DNA from: Hyphodiscus hymeniophilus | Taxonomy: Eukaryota; Ascomycota; Leotiomycetes; Helotiales; Hyphodiscaceae | Assembly (NCBI GenBank): GCA_016508695.1 | Contig: VNKQ01000006.1 | Location: 1,736,001 to 1,800,000, forward strand | Length of the DNA: 64,000 bases | Reading direction: 5' to 3' | Shown here: positions 47,865-59,475 of the stretch, one piece after another | Layout: each line of letters opens with the position of its first letter | Numbering within the stretch: position 1 is the first letter of the stretch | Program-made: the position numbers and the translations under genes | The notes under the pieces: generated by a model | Told to the model about the DNA's origin: nothing | The model's database searches: none | What the model saw: only the letters and a program-made list of their open reading frames with translations

Positions 47865-48994
47865 ATGTCGGGCATCTTCAAGCGCAGCAATGACGCCTTA
47901 AATGCGAATCCCAACGACTTCATGTATCCTATGTGTAGGTCCCCAACCAATCTACTCACTTGAACGTTTTGACCTTGGGAGATAGTTCTTTAGATTGCTA
48001 ACAAGTTATCTTCCAGCATCCGACATCAACATCACCACCCATGGCTCGGATTGGTATTGGGCTGTCACAGCTGTGATGGCTGTATCTACTATCGCCTTCA
48101 TGGGGTTGAGCTTCACCGTTCCTCGCAGAAATCGTATCTTTCACTATATCACCGGCAAGTTTCCCCGACGATATTCACGTCCTTTGAATGCTGACTTGAT
48201 CATCTACAGCCTCTATTACTATGGTCGCCGCGATCGCATACTTCACTATGGCGTCTAACCTAGGATACGCCGCTATCCCTGTCGAGTTCCAGCGCTCGAA
48301 CCCCAAGGTGGCCGGCTTTTACAGAGAGATCTTCTATGTTCGTTACATCGATTGGGTTGTCACAACTCCTGTAAGTAGAACTTGTATGGCTCGTGTGGCT
48401 TCGCTTTCCTGACATAATTCGCAGCTCCTATTGCTGGACATTCTTCTCACAGCTGGACTTCCATGGCCAACCATCTTGTATACTCTCCTCGTGGATGAGA
48501 TCATGGTTATAACTGGACTTGTTGGCGCCCTTGTTGCCTCGTCGTACAAGTGGGGATACTTCGTTTTTGCTATGGTCGCTCTATTCTTCATCGCATTCAA
48601 CGTCTGCTGGGTGGGTCTCCAACAGGCGAGAGTCCTGGGGCAGAACATTGGCAAGACTTACATGATCTGTGCCGTCTGGACCATTGCATTGTGGTTCATC
48701 TACCCCATTGCCTGGGGCCTTTGCGAGGGTGGAAACATCATTTCTCCTGATTCCGAAGCTGTCTTCTACGGTATCCTCGATATCTTGGCAAAGCCAGTCT
48801 TTGGCGCCTTGCTGATCATGGGACATCGCACGATTGATCCTCGATCCCTTGGATTCAACTTCCGAGAGTACGATGAGCCAATTCCCTTGAAGGATTTCAA
48901 TGGCACTCGAGACAATGGTGTTCACAATAATGGTGTCGCTGCCGATAACGTCGCTGCTAGCAATGGCACACACGCTCCTACCGCCGCCGTCTGA
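47865..48994 (+). CDS. carO: Microbial (type 1) rhodopsin, CarO-like green-light proton pump
   Basis: Spliced model join(47865..47934, 48017..48154, 48210..48370, 48425..48994), 312 residues. A seven-helix retinal protein of the plasma membrane, expected to move protons outward in light. Numbering against bacteriorhodopsin: R114 (R82), D117 proton acceptor (D85), T121 (T89), D128 proton donor (D96), D147 (D115), D242 (D212) and K246 Schiff-base lysine (K216, in LDILAKP). The acceptor-donor pair lies in YIDWVVTTPLLLLD, restored by removal of the 54-nt third intron. The C-terminal tail after about 262 is Asn/Gly-rich and probably disordered. The second intron (48155-48209) begins with GCAAGT, a noncanonical GC donor; no GT donor nearby keeps the frame. 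Its chromophore should come from carX in the same cluster. Confidence 0.96.
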
Positions 48995-50526
48995 GCAGGT
49001 GCCTTTTCATTTCGTTGCCTATGCGACGATACCCCTCATAGATGAAGATTAAAAATGCCTTAGCAATGGCTCATCGCGCGTACGCCTCATGTTAATATTT
49101 CTTGGGGATCATGAGCGTGGTTTGGCAATTCGTTAGCAGACCGAAGTCTCGATCGGCTGCCAGATCCACCAGGATCTCGCGTTGGTCGTTTGGAGATTGC
49201 CGAATCCCTTTCACATTGTATAATTGTGTTGTCCTTGTGGGCGTATAGACTGGTTGGGAGATAATAATGATAAGGTAGATATAATTCTGGAAATGACGGA
49301 AGCTTTTATTTATTTCCTTCCGGCGTAATTTGTGCTTCAAGAGTTATCATCAAATAATCTATTAGACGTTTAAATAATTTATATGATTCAAGCTTCTCCT
49401 ATAATAACAAGGATATTTCTACCACATACCCACCAAGTCAAAACAGGGTTCCGTGAAGATGGAGATGATATCAGAAAGTACAGAAGACGAGATCGTTACC
49501 GGGAACTAGTTCTATACTGTAAAAGACCTAGAAAGGGAAATAGACTGAAGTCGAAGTCTGGTACAGAATGTAGCGGGAAGCCTTATTTTCCGGTAAGCTT
49601 GTCCGTCATAACGATGATAGATGATAAGATGAACTCTCACTCCCCCCTTTCTCCATGGAGACGTGGCAATGAGGCGGCAACGTATCGCATTGCAGCAGGG
49701 AGGGAGCTCGGGAGAGATGCCAACAGAGCCATTTCGATCATTTCTCCAGCTTGAAGAGCTCGGGAAGGAAGGTTTAAGGTTGGCTCCAACGTCTCCTCGG
49801 CTCCATCGCTGCGAGGCTTGAGGTTGAGGAGACAGAACATGATTATTACCTCTCAGCCGACTACTTCCCAATCCTCGAAGCGTCAAGGCCCGATACTTTC
49901 TCCGTTTCGGGCGGCTTCTGGGACATTCGCCTCCCCAAAAGAGCATAAAAAAAATCACGATGATCGTTACGCGATGAGAAGAGAAGAGAGCAGACTAAGG
50001 AGCGCGAGATGAGAACAAATGGGACTTTGCAAATCACCCCCTCCGCCGTAGATAGAACCTCGGATATCCGTACGTCTTAAGAGTCAATCTAGATCAACGA
50101 TTTGAGATATTCAACAGAGGGGAAGTGACTCTTGTGATTACTAGACCTCTGATATCCGGATTGCTCAGATGGGAATCATCGACTTAGATACTGGCAAAGG
50201 GCAGAGTGTGAAGAGCTTACCCATTGGTTTCGTTGTTCGTCTGGAGTCAACTACGATTGGTTTGTAATCAGAGGGGGAAAAATGTATGTCAAGATAGTTT
50301 TGGGTCATTCAAGGACTCGTTTCTCTATGAGATGGGTCGTGGTGTCTTCGGCCTATGCTTACAAGCGCTCCGAACAACGACGAGTTGACAAAGGGGATTA
50401 CAAGAAGGATGGATGAAAGAAAAAAAAAACGAGTGTCATTGCGCCTACGCTGTGCTCCATCCGATCCTCCCACAAAACCCACCAATCCCCTATACACCGG
50501 TAGAGTAGAAAATTACAGTTCTCCGC
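48995..50526. other. Intergenic between convergent genes
   Basis: Lies between the 3' ends of carO (+) and the RING gene (-). AT-rich around 49250-49400. Overlapping frames at 49383-49958 on both strands lack domains. No gene supported; right border of the carotenoid cluster. Confidence 0.5.
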
Positions 50527-53289
50527 CTAGCGGTTGCGGTGTTCGTGCGATGGTTGAGGACTTCGTGACGTAGATCCAAGACTGCCCACTATCATGCTCC
50601 GCCAACTTCCAGTCCGGTCCGTTCTTCGAGGCCGGGTTGGAGTGGGAGATGCGATGCCTTGTTCTAGATCTCCTTCGTCTTCGTCGCCGTTGCTGAGTGG
50701 GATGGGAAGTGCGGATGAGGATGAGTTGTTGACTGATTCTACGGCCTGGATCTGGACATCGTCCTCGCTGTCGTCATGATAGGGTTCGTATCGAGGACTT
50801 GATGGAGACCCTCGTGCAAGAGATCGAACGACATCGCCTTTGCAGATGGGGCAGGTTCTCCGGCGGGTTGTGAGCCATGGTGTTCTATGATACAATCAGC
50901 CTCGCTCTAATGTAGTAATGAGACGAACTTACATGCAATCCACGTGGAATTCATGGCCACATGGGAGACTCATGACACGACTAACCCCGTCTATGTATTC
51001 TTCTAAGCAGACGACACATTCAACTTGCTTGCCCATATACTTCTTCCATTCACTCGAGACACTTGCGTTCTTCTCATGCTCTGGAGCACGTGGAGTAATC
51101 ATAGGTACTTGTAATGGAGCAGAATTGACTCGTATCAGATCTCCAGGTTCTGGTATCCCGGTAGTAGTCCTTGACCGCGGGCGAGGTCGAGTTGTAATAC
51201 ACGAAGAAGATTGTTGAAGAAGAGGGGTAGTCGATGACGAGCTTGTAGAATTCGGTAATCTGGGGGACTGACTACCAGATGTTACAATAGTCTGATATGT
51301 TCTTACTGGCAACCTTTCCACGACGGACTTCGGTGCTCGCCAACGACGTCGTCGTATTCGAGATCTCACTAAGAGAAGAGCATAGACCACAGTCAAAGTA
51401 ACCAATGGACTTACCACCAGGACGAGGAGTGTATCTAGGAAAGGACTTGCTCCACTTGTTGGAGTCAAAGTAACCCAGAGCCCATCATACTCATCGTCGT
51501 CGCCAACGTCCCCTGCGGCTTTCTGAGCATCTGCGAACTTTGGATTGCTGTTTGAGGCCGACACCGGGAAGTCTGCATCCTCCTCATCTACACCAAAAAT
51601 GGCATTCAAAATACCCTTTGATTTCTCCCCCGGTAGAGTGGCATCCTCTTGAGGAAACTTGGTTGGGCTTTTGTCAAATGAACCCTCCCTCTCCCCGTAC
51701 TCTCCACTGCCGGGTGTATTGATACCACCTCTCAAAGGCGGAATGTACTCAGGAATATTTTGTAAAGCGCCCCCGATATGTTTCTTTCCCGCTTTTGTTG
51801 GTTGAGGAGTGGAGTCTCTCGTTTTCGTAGAACCCATCTTTCCACCTGCCTTCGCTGCTTGCGCTTTACCCTCATTGTCTTTCCCCGAAATACCCACCAG
51901 ATCAGGGTCCCGCCAATCCTGGACCCCGATCACGAAATCGTCACCGCCCTTGTTCTTCTGAGCGGGCTTCTTCCCCGTCTCGGCTATCGTATCTGGCTTT
52001 GGGATTGAAGCTACTTTGTTGTTATTCTTATCATCATCCTTCCAATCATCCACCAAAATCCAATCTAATTGCCCACTACTCGGTGGGCGGCTGCTGTCTG
52101 ATTTGGAATTGCCCGTGGCCGACCCAAAGAACAAGGACTTGAACCAACCAGGCCGTTGTGTTGTCATAGCTTCCGCCTTGCTTTCCGTTAGAGTAGATCC
52201 CTTTCTCGTAGAGGCTTTTGAAGCTACCCGAGCTGCCAAAGTTGATTTCGGCACAGTAGTAGTGGGGGTGAAAGTAGGATTGGAGTTTTGCTTCTTGCCT
52301 GCCTGCTTCGTTTTGTCGGTGTGTTGGACTTTCAGTGTTGGGTTGCCGTGCCCATCAACAGAATTCTCAATGAAGCCTCCTGATCCTACCAGGGACGATA
52401 GAAGATGTGCTGTTGTCCGCGATGTAAAAACAGATGGTATGGTGACATTCGAAGTATCCCCTCGAGCGTACATCTGGAACAGCGACCCTCCCTTGAGATC
52501 ATCTCCAACAATCACCGCTATGCCCCCTCGTCGCTGTGCCCATTTGACCTTCTCCAAGAATCCACAACCGCCACGACTTAAAAGCACTACCTTTCCAGCA
52601 ATCTCCGCGCCTTCTTGCAGAGACTGAATATCTGCGTGATTTCCGTTCGAGTCGGCAGCGTCTTTAGCCGTAGGCTTAGACACCGTAGAGTCGGGTAGAG
52701 GGTGATGTAGATAGTCGTCGGTGCCATCGTCAATGGTAGGTCGTGGATCGTCTTTCTCCCCCCGGACCGTTTCTTCCGGCTCAGCAGTCCGATCAAAAGG
52801 CCCATCTTCGTTGTCCGATCTCTTCTGTAATGTAGCCGCACTCGTCGCCTTGTTGCCGTCCTCGGCTTTCGCTGATTCTGATGTTCTACCATTCGATTTC
52901 GTAGAGCTTTCAACCCAGCCTGGCACATCGCTACACCCCAACTCGCCCTCAGCACTTGTACCAACTGCGCCTTGGCGCATACTATCATCCCCAAAGCCAC
53001 TTCCAATCCATACTTGACCCTTTAGCCCGTCTGCGGGGAGACGAGGGCCAAATGCAGCGGGTCGCGCCAGAAAGGCGGTCGAGTTCTCGTGGGTGAGTGT
53101 AATGATCGCATTTGGCGGGAAGAGTGAGAAAGGGACCTTGAAGGAGAAGAATGATTGTAGGCCATTCTGCGACGAGGGTGCAGTAGTCGTAATGGTATGT
53201 GATCGATGCGAAGATCGAAGAGAGAGGAATGTCAGAAAGACCGTCGTCAAGAAGAAGGCGACGACTATGACGACTCTTGGAGGCCGCAT
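50527..53289 (-). CDS. PA-TM-RING ubiquitin ligase (RNF13/Goliath-like)
   Basis: Spliced model complement(join(50527..50884, 50933..53289)), 904 residues. A membrane E3 ubiquitin ligase of the endomembrane system. The N-terminus is a signal peptide or anchor (VVIVVAFFLTTVFLTFLSL); I start at the ATG at 53289 because the extra upstream codons are unlike a signal. A protease-associated (PA) domain lies at about 180-320 (GKVVLLSRGGCGFLEKV, GIAVIVGDD, IPSVFTS). A long polar, disordered stretch of about 270 residues follows, then one membrane span (LLVLVVSPLVTLTVVYALLL) with a basic stop-transfer. The RING-H2 finger (CVVCLEEYIDG, CGHEFHVDC and CPIC) is completed by a 48-nt intron that restores DCITPWL. 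An acidic Ser-rich tail ends the protein. The zinc ligands are all present. Confidence 0.93.
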
Positions 53290-55109
53290 TATGTGAGCAT
53301 TCGAGAATACCTCAAGTTCTATCAGCTCTAGCTCTACGGCTGCAGCGAGCAAAGGGTGAATGGCTCATCCGATGCGAGAAGGTATGGAGGAAGGGTGAAA
53401 GAGTGTATAGCCAACGCACTGCTGAAGGCTCGTGTGATGCTTCGCGGAAGACGTTGGTGGTGGGTGAGTCGAGCTGGCTACGGACGATTGTGTGGCTGAA
53501 GCGGGACGGATGGTTGTAAACTTGTAGATCAACAGGGATGCGGTGTGGCTTTACAGCAGCTGCCAGCACATACAGAAGCAACTGACTGCGATTCCGAAAC
53601 GGGTTTGTCAAGCGAATATCACGAGGGTTTGGTAGGAATAATGTGATCTGGTAATGTGATCTACAGCATTTGTAGGATATCAAGAAGGGGTGTAAGAAAG
53701 GGGCCTTTGTTTACCAACATCGTACCACGGTTGGGTGAGGTCGCTGCCTTGATTCTACTGGATAAACCGAAGGGCGGCAAGGCTTGTCCCGACTCGGAAC
53801 CTCTACATATTGGAGATCGTCTCCCAGCTGCTCCTATCAATCAATTTCGAAGTCTATGTCACCACGGCCTTGATCTCTTTTGATTACTCGAAGAACAACT
53901 TCGTCTCCGAACGCAACGAAGTGCAGATCTGCGGTCTCTTCAACTCATCCACGGTCCAAGGGACTTAAGTAACATACGGAATGTCCCGTGGACTTTCCCA
54001 GAGGGTCTGCGGCTCGAGTGAGCCGTGGGAATGAAGCAGGTGTAGATGAGACGAACGCTTTTCTTCCTGTATCAACATCCTACAAATTGCGCACCTACTG
54101 GTACTTTGAGGCTTCTCAATCCAGTGTTATGCGGACCCGACAGGAGATAGTTTCCCATCGTGAGGGAGCATGTCTTGCATTTAGGATTTAGGATTGCGGA
54201 TTGTGGATGTGGTATCTCGACCACTCCTTTGATATTGGACGTACAATCCCCTGCCACCCCTGGATTCACGGTAGTTAACATGATTGGGACTGATGTCTAT
54301 TATTCGAACTGAAGTCTAGAATCTCGAAGACCGCGCAATCCCAAGCCGCCATTTCTTGCGTGGCGTTGTCGACGTCAACGATTGCGGTGGCGGCTCCAAT
54401 GCGCGGGGCGAGGGTTGGCGGGTCATCCAAGCCCACCGATGCTCAAGAGGATACTCGAGTACTACATTCAGCCCGTGCTGATTCTACAATTACGCTTTGC
54501 GTACGCAGAGTACATGGGGCTCTGGAATCATCACTCTTCCGTCCCGTCTGATCGCCAGATCTGCATTTACCGTGGACAATACGCGTTTCTCCCATTGGTC
54601 CTGCTAACGTTTGACGGCATAGAAACAGAACTGGCCAGGCGGAAAAGCTTCATGCATAGCTGAACAGCCAGCGTACCGTGCACTTTTGAAAGTTTTCCTA
54701 TTCGATATCCCTTCAGTCTGATCTTGCGGCTATGAACTACTACTTGGCTGAGACTAACTCCACGCCATTGCGTCTCCCTTTTGGGAATGCAGTAAAGCCA
54801 CTGAGTCGCTCATACCTGCCACCTCTTTATTTTAGCCACTCTTTGCATGGCCGACTACCCCAAAAACCGTCATGGGCTTTCGTTAGTGTTTATCTTGCAG
54901 CATTCCGTATGTTAATAGTTAATTCGTGCCAAACAACATGACGTGCGAGGGCAAGAATATCGGGAGCGTTATCTGCCGTGCATATCAGCGCTACTATTAT
55001 TTCCGCAAATCAAAATATCCTTTTTAATTCTTTCTCATGCGCCGTTTTGGTGGTACTTGTTTTACTTATTCTTATTCACGAAGCTTTCTTCACACTTTTT
55101 GCATTCAGC
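53290..55109. other. Intergenic, divergent promoters
   Basis: Between the RING gene (-) and the aquaporin (+). Short frames at 54360-54663 and 54732-54941 show no domains. The upstream part of the aquaporin transcript, including its first coding exon, may lie within or just to the right of this stretch. Confidence 0.45.
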
Positions 55110-56682
55110 ATGAATATCAACGAGGTTAAAAATGGGGAGGCTTCGTCCTACCGTTTTTCAACCATCAAAAACTCGATCGAACTGGCTCGAAGTCCGGTTC
55201 AATTAAATCTAATCGACTCCCATACCTCAACTGGATTCCTGATGGGGTAAACAAGTGTGCATTTGCTCCAAAACGTGTCAAACGCTTACTCTTTCAAGGC
55301 TCGAAACCACTTCGTAGCGACAAGTGCAGAATTTACTGGGACCACACTTTTCCTGTTCTTCGCCTTTTCTGGGACACAAGTCGCCCTCCTGTCTGCGCCA
55401 GCCAGCGGCACGAACGAAATCGGCGCGGTCTCTGATCCGGCTCAATTGCTGTACATTTCTTTGTGCTTTGGCTTTTCGTTAGCCGTTAACGCCTGGGTCT
55501 TCTTCAGGATCAGTGGTGGTCTTTTTAATCCAGCTGTAAGACAGTCTCAAAATCGAGCAATTTGGAATCCAAAGACATCTTTATGTTGACCAGGTATCAC
55601 AGGTCACACTCGGTATGTGCCTCGTCGGCGCACTCCCCTACATGCGTGGAGCACTCCTCACTATATCCCAAATTCTGGGTGGTATCACAGCCGCAGCCAT
55701 TGTCTCTGCACTCTTTCCCGGCCCTTTAACAGTCAGAACCAGCCTAGGCGGGGGAACATCCATCACGCAAGGTCTTTTCATCGAAATGTTTCTCAGCGCC
55801 CAGCTAGTCTTCACGATCTTCATGCTTGCAGCAGAGAAGCATAAGGGCACGTTCATTGCACCAGTCGGAATTGGCCTATCACTCTTCATTGCAGAACTCA
55901 CAGGTTCACATTCCCACTACCTACCACTCACGATGTTCCATCTAACATGTTCTCTCACAGGAGTATACTATACAGGCGGCTCCGTCAACCCAGCGCGCTC
56001 CTTCGGGCCTTCGGTAGTCGCGCGCTCATTCCACAGCTACCACTGGATCTACTGGGTTGGGCCAATACTCGGCGCCCTCCTGGCATCCGGCTTCTACTTA
56101 TTTATCAAGATGCTCGAGTACGAGACTGCGAACCCCGGTCAAGACGCTGCAAAAGAGAAAGGTGAACACTTCGATCCCGATCTCGATCAGGAACATCCGC
56201 ATGTAGCATTCGCTCCAGAGGAATACGCCACGCCCGGCCGTACAGTCACAGATCAGAGCACGCAGGATTCTAGGGCAGGTTTACAGAATGGAAACTCGTC
56301 AAGAGAAGGGACTGGCTTTCTTACAGAATATGGGCCAGATGGGAGACCTTTCAGCAGGAGGCCTGCTTCAACGCAGCTTAATGATCAATTCGCGGGTTCA
56401 GCGGAGCGCGGGATGGCTGCTGAGAGGACGGTAAGACCAATTGAGAGTCGAAGGGAGAGTCGAAGGAGTTCGGACAGAAGGAGTTCGGACAGAAGAAGTT
56501 CGGACAGGCCGGTCAGGTTAAACGAAGCGGCGTCGGCGGGTATGAAACCTGCAATGAAGAAGAATGCTGTTGGTGGCATGCCATCCAAGGAGCGATCTGT
56601 GAGGGCAAACACAAGGAACAATCGGTATGCGAATAGTGGCATCCCGAGAGACGAAGAGTTCTTCGACCAGGATTACCAGTAA
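55110..56682 (+). CDS. Aquaporin (MIP family water channel); first exon unresolved
   Basis: Secure exons are 55299..55535, 55603..55903 and 55961..56682. They give the six-helix channel with both NPA boxes: GGLFNPA-V (split by intron 1 and restored as VTLGM) and GGSVNPARSFGP. The pore Arg follows the second box, and the residue after it is Ser, not the Asp of aquaglyceroporins, so water is the likely substrate. The conserved start ARNHFVATSAEF follows a CAAG acceptor at 55298 and has no ATG in its own exon. The nearest in-frame ATG is at 55110 (MNINEVKNGEAS), separated by a TAA at 55248-55250. An intron from about 55197 (GTTCAA donor) would join them, but this is uncertain. The C-terminal 150 residues are cytoplasmic and polar and contain an RRSSD repeat. 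Confidence 0.85.
56465..56509 (+). repeat. 15-bp coding tandem repeat (RRSSD) in aquaporin tail
   Basis: A 15-bp unit is repeated about three times and encodes RRSSDRRSSDRRSSD. The basic-serine units look like phosphorylation sites for basophilic kinases, by composition only. Confidence 0.85.
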
Positions 56683-57862
56683 TTTGTCGTCGATTATCTT
56701 TTTAGCATTGTTATGAGATCCTATGTCTGGAATGGAGATTATAAGCTCTTGAGGCGAGAGAGGCTCATTACACATACATTGGAGTGGGGGTTTTGGGATC
56801 GTTGCGTCCTCCGGTGGGTGGTTCCGCCACTTACACTATGATGGTTCCATGGTTAAGAAGGGATGAGGACGGAAAAAATGGTTATGGAAGTCACCGACGT
56901 TTGTTGAATAGCCATGATCACACGACGCATACCGTGTAACGAGGCGCATTGAAAATCGATCTGGTACAGCGACGAACACACATACATGAAATCCACATTA
57001 TCCACTTATTAGGCAGAAGCTGGCAGCGACCTCTGAAGAGTTATTAGACTTTTCGAGATAGGCGTCAATCGTTCTCGGGTACCTTCCAAAGCTGTTGCTG
57101 CAGGAAACGGAGTACATATGTTTTAATCGACGATACAGCAATAAGTAGAATAAAAGCTACTGAATACCAGCAACTGAGTTCCAACCGTTCACTTTGCATG
57201 TCAGGAATGGTTCTAATATCAGGCTGTCTGGCTTTTAAATAGAGGGTCATCTATCAGTCACTGACTGAAAATAGCCATCCAGTTTTTAGCAATGCGGGCG
57301 AAGTCGAGGTGGACAAAACTCAGATTTGTCCCGATCCTCGAGCACCTTCAGTGAGCGGATCAGATGCGCTGTTGGATCTGCCTTCTCACCTCGGCCGTAT
57401 ATAATAAATCTCAGCTTTTTGAAATAGTCTACGTAGGGCTGGAGCTAGGAATCGCACGAGTAATTGCGAAAATCCCAATACACCTCTATACTGCCCAGCT
57501 CGTTCTCCTTCAAGAAGCCCTTCTTACCAATCCCATTAAATACGGCCCAACCTGCGTGAAGTCTTTTGGTGAGATAACGGTCTCTCCATGCTCCTTAAGC
57601 AGGAAGGTACGCGTTTCTTCATGCTCATAACTGGGCATGTCAACAAGTTATTGAAGACTGTGTTGAATTTCGTAAGGATTTACCGCAATCAATACTTGCG
57701 AAGCCTCATTTTACAAAGAAAGAAATATATGGTTCGATTCTATCGGATGCCTTTACAAAGAACTGAATAGGGATCCACAGTACTTGATTAGGAGAGCAGA
57801 TAGATAGTGGGCCGAAGCATTAATTCTACGATCGAGCCGGAAATCTACCGGTTTACCAACAT
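56683..57862. other. Intergenic between convergent genes
   Basis: 3' flanks of the aquaporin (+) and the LRR gene (-). A frame of 88 codons at 57364-57630 (+) and one of 60 at 57588-57770 are AT-rich and unlike any family I know. Not called. Confidence 0.45.
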
Positions 57863-59475
57863 CTAAATAGTTACAGCCATCTTCTCCCATTCTATGTTGA
57901 GCGTCTCCGGGACACAGAGCCAGCTGCAACCCCTCCTCATCAGCGGCACCATGCGCTCCAAGACATCTCTCTCATTTTCCATCTGTCTCAATGGGCTAGC
58001 TGCACTTGCCATGCCCTTCTCACCGACGCGCTTCGCGATCTCCCACCACTCGATCCACTCTGTTCTGGGGACTATGAAATCTCGATCGCATATTGTACAT
58101 TTGGTAGTTCCAGACTCCTTCTTTGCGGCAACTGTGGCTAATAACCTGGGGAAGTACTCGGGGCAGGGCTTGGGTAACATCGATTGTAGATAAGGCAGCT
58201 GCGGCGTTCGCGAGCAGGCGACTAGAGCGACTTCGAGCAGTGATGGAGCGCGAGATAGCTGATTACCCCTTGGAAGGGGAGGAGTGGGTATATCTCCTAC
58301 TGCTGCAACAGGCAGCTCGTTAAATTTCTGCGGGCCAAACAGAATTTGATTTGAGAAGTTCGGTCCTTTTAAATGACTGCCATTGATATCCAAGAATCGG
58401 ACTTCAGTTCGTGCTTTGTATGATACTTCCCACTGTGGAGAAAAGGGTCGTCGTCGCTCGTCTGCTGAGATGCGACCTGGAGCAACGCGCCGGGGACGGG
58501 CACGATTCCCCAAACCAATTTTATATGGCAAATCTTTTTGGATTATTTGTGCGCTCTCTTGCTCTGGAAAGCGCGCTTGGAAGAAGTTATTTGGATGTAT
58601 TATGAAGGTTTGAAGACGGTGGTCCTCAGAAAATAGATCCAAGATTTCGAAAGGCAGGTATTGCATGCCATTTTGAGAAATGTTCAACTCCTGAAGATTA
58701 CGCAGCTTTCCAATCCCAGGTGGTAGTTCATATATTCGATTCGCGCGCAGACTTAACACAGTCAGGCTGTTAAGATTAAAAAGTTCCGCTGGCAGTTTTG
58801 TGAGGTTATTCGAGGCCAGGAAGATCTTCAACATTGGTTCAATTCGAGAAAAGACACCCTCAGTGACCGGAGGCACGCAAGAGAATGCAGCGAGCGGTCG
58901 GATAGTTGCATTTGAAAGAAGTGTTAGACATTGAGATCTGCGAACGTCCAGTCAGTCGCGAAACTTCTTCCGTTGCTGGTTACTTACGACAGATCAATGC
59001 TCTCGTTCCCCTCCTCCAGACACAGCTCAATTTGCTCACGGGCGAGCACTTCTGGAGACGGTGGGTCATCCTTGGTCTGTATGGCTCGAGATTGCCTCAT
59101 AGGCAGGTTCCAGCTCTCATTGTTTGAAAGCATACCATCTGCGCTTTCATCCAGATCCGTGCCATCGGATCCAAGCCACACCCCACTGTCAAACTGCCGT
59201 TCAAATGTCCTCTTTGACTTCTTTGGATTGTCTGGAAAGTCCTGCGAGTCTTGATCCGAAGCTGGTCGCTGGCTATACCAGGGACCTCTGTATGTTTGCT
59301 TGCGGCGCCCTTGCGTATAGTTCTCTGCAGAGGGGTCATCGTCGCTGGAGAAGAGAGCCGGATCGCTGGATATCAGCGGGCTCTCGAGTCGGACGCGTTT
59401 GCGGGCTCTACCACTCAAAAATGAGTGGTTAATGGGATCGCATGCTAGTCTTGGGAGACTGGGCTCATCTGCCAT
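57863..59475 (-). CDS. Leucine-rich-repeat protein with C-terminal Cys motif
   Basis: Spliced model complement(join(57863..58937, 58988..59475)), 520 residues. The N-terminal 165 residues are polar and acidic and contain a basic patch (RARKRVR) that could be a nuclear signal. Three or four LRR units of the typical subclass follow at about 195-265 (LKIFLASNNLTKLPAELFNL, LTVLSLRANRIYELP, LQELNISQNGMQYLPFEI). A linker of about 150 residues comes next, and the C-terminal block holds CTICDRDFIVPRTEWIEWW, with a possible partial zinc site (C-x2-C), then a Trp/Cys-rich end (RRGCSWLCVPE). Single membrane or signal sequences are absent. The 50-nt intron restores IDLSSQCLTLL. Known relatives are fungal LRR proteins of unknown role; I assign no function. 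Confidence 0.88.

Noticed and set aside
55257..55298. Frame start at 55257 as aquaporin start
   Set aside because: The codon there is GTG, not ATG, and the following residues precede a good splice acceptor, so this is probably intron.
57364..57770. Two AT-rich plus-strand frames between aquaporin and LRR genes
   Set aside because: No start context, domain or splice support; likely non-coding.
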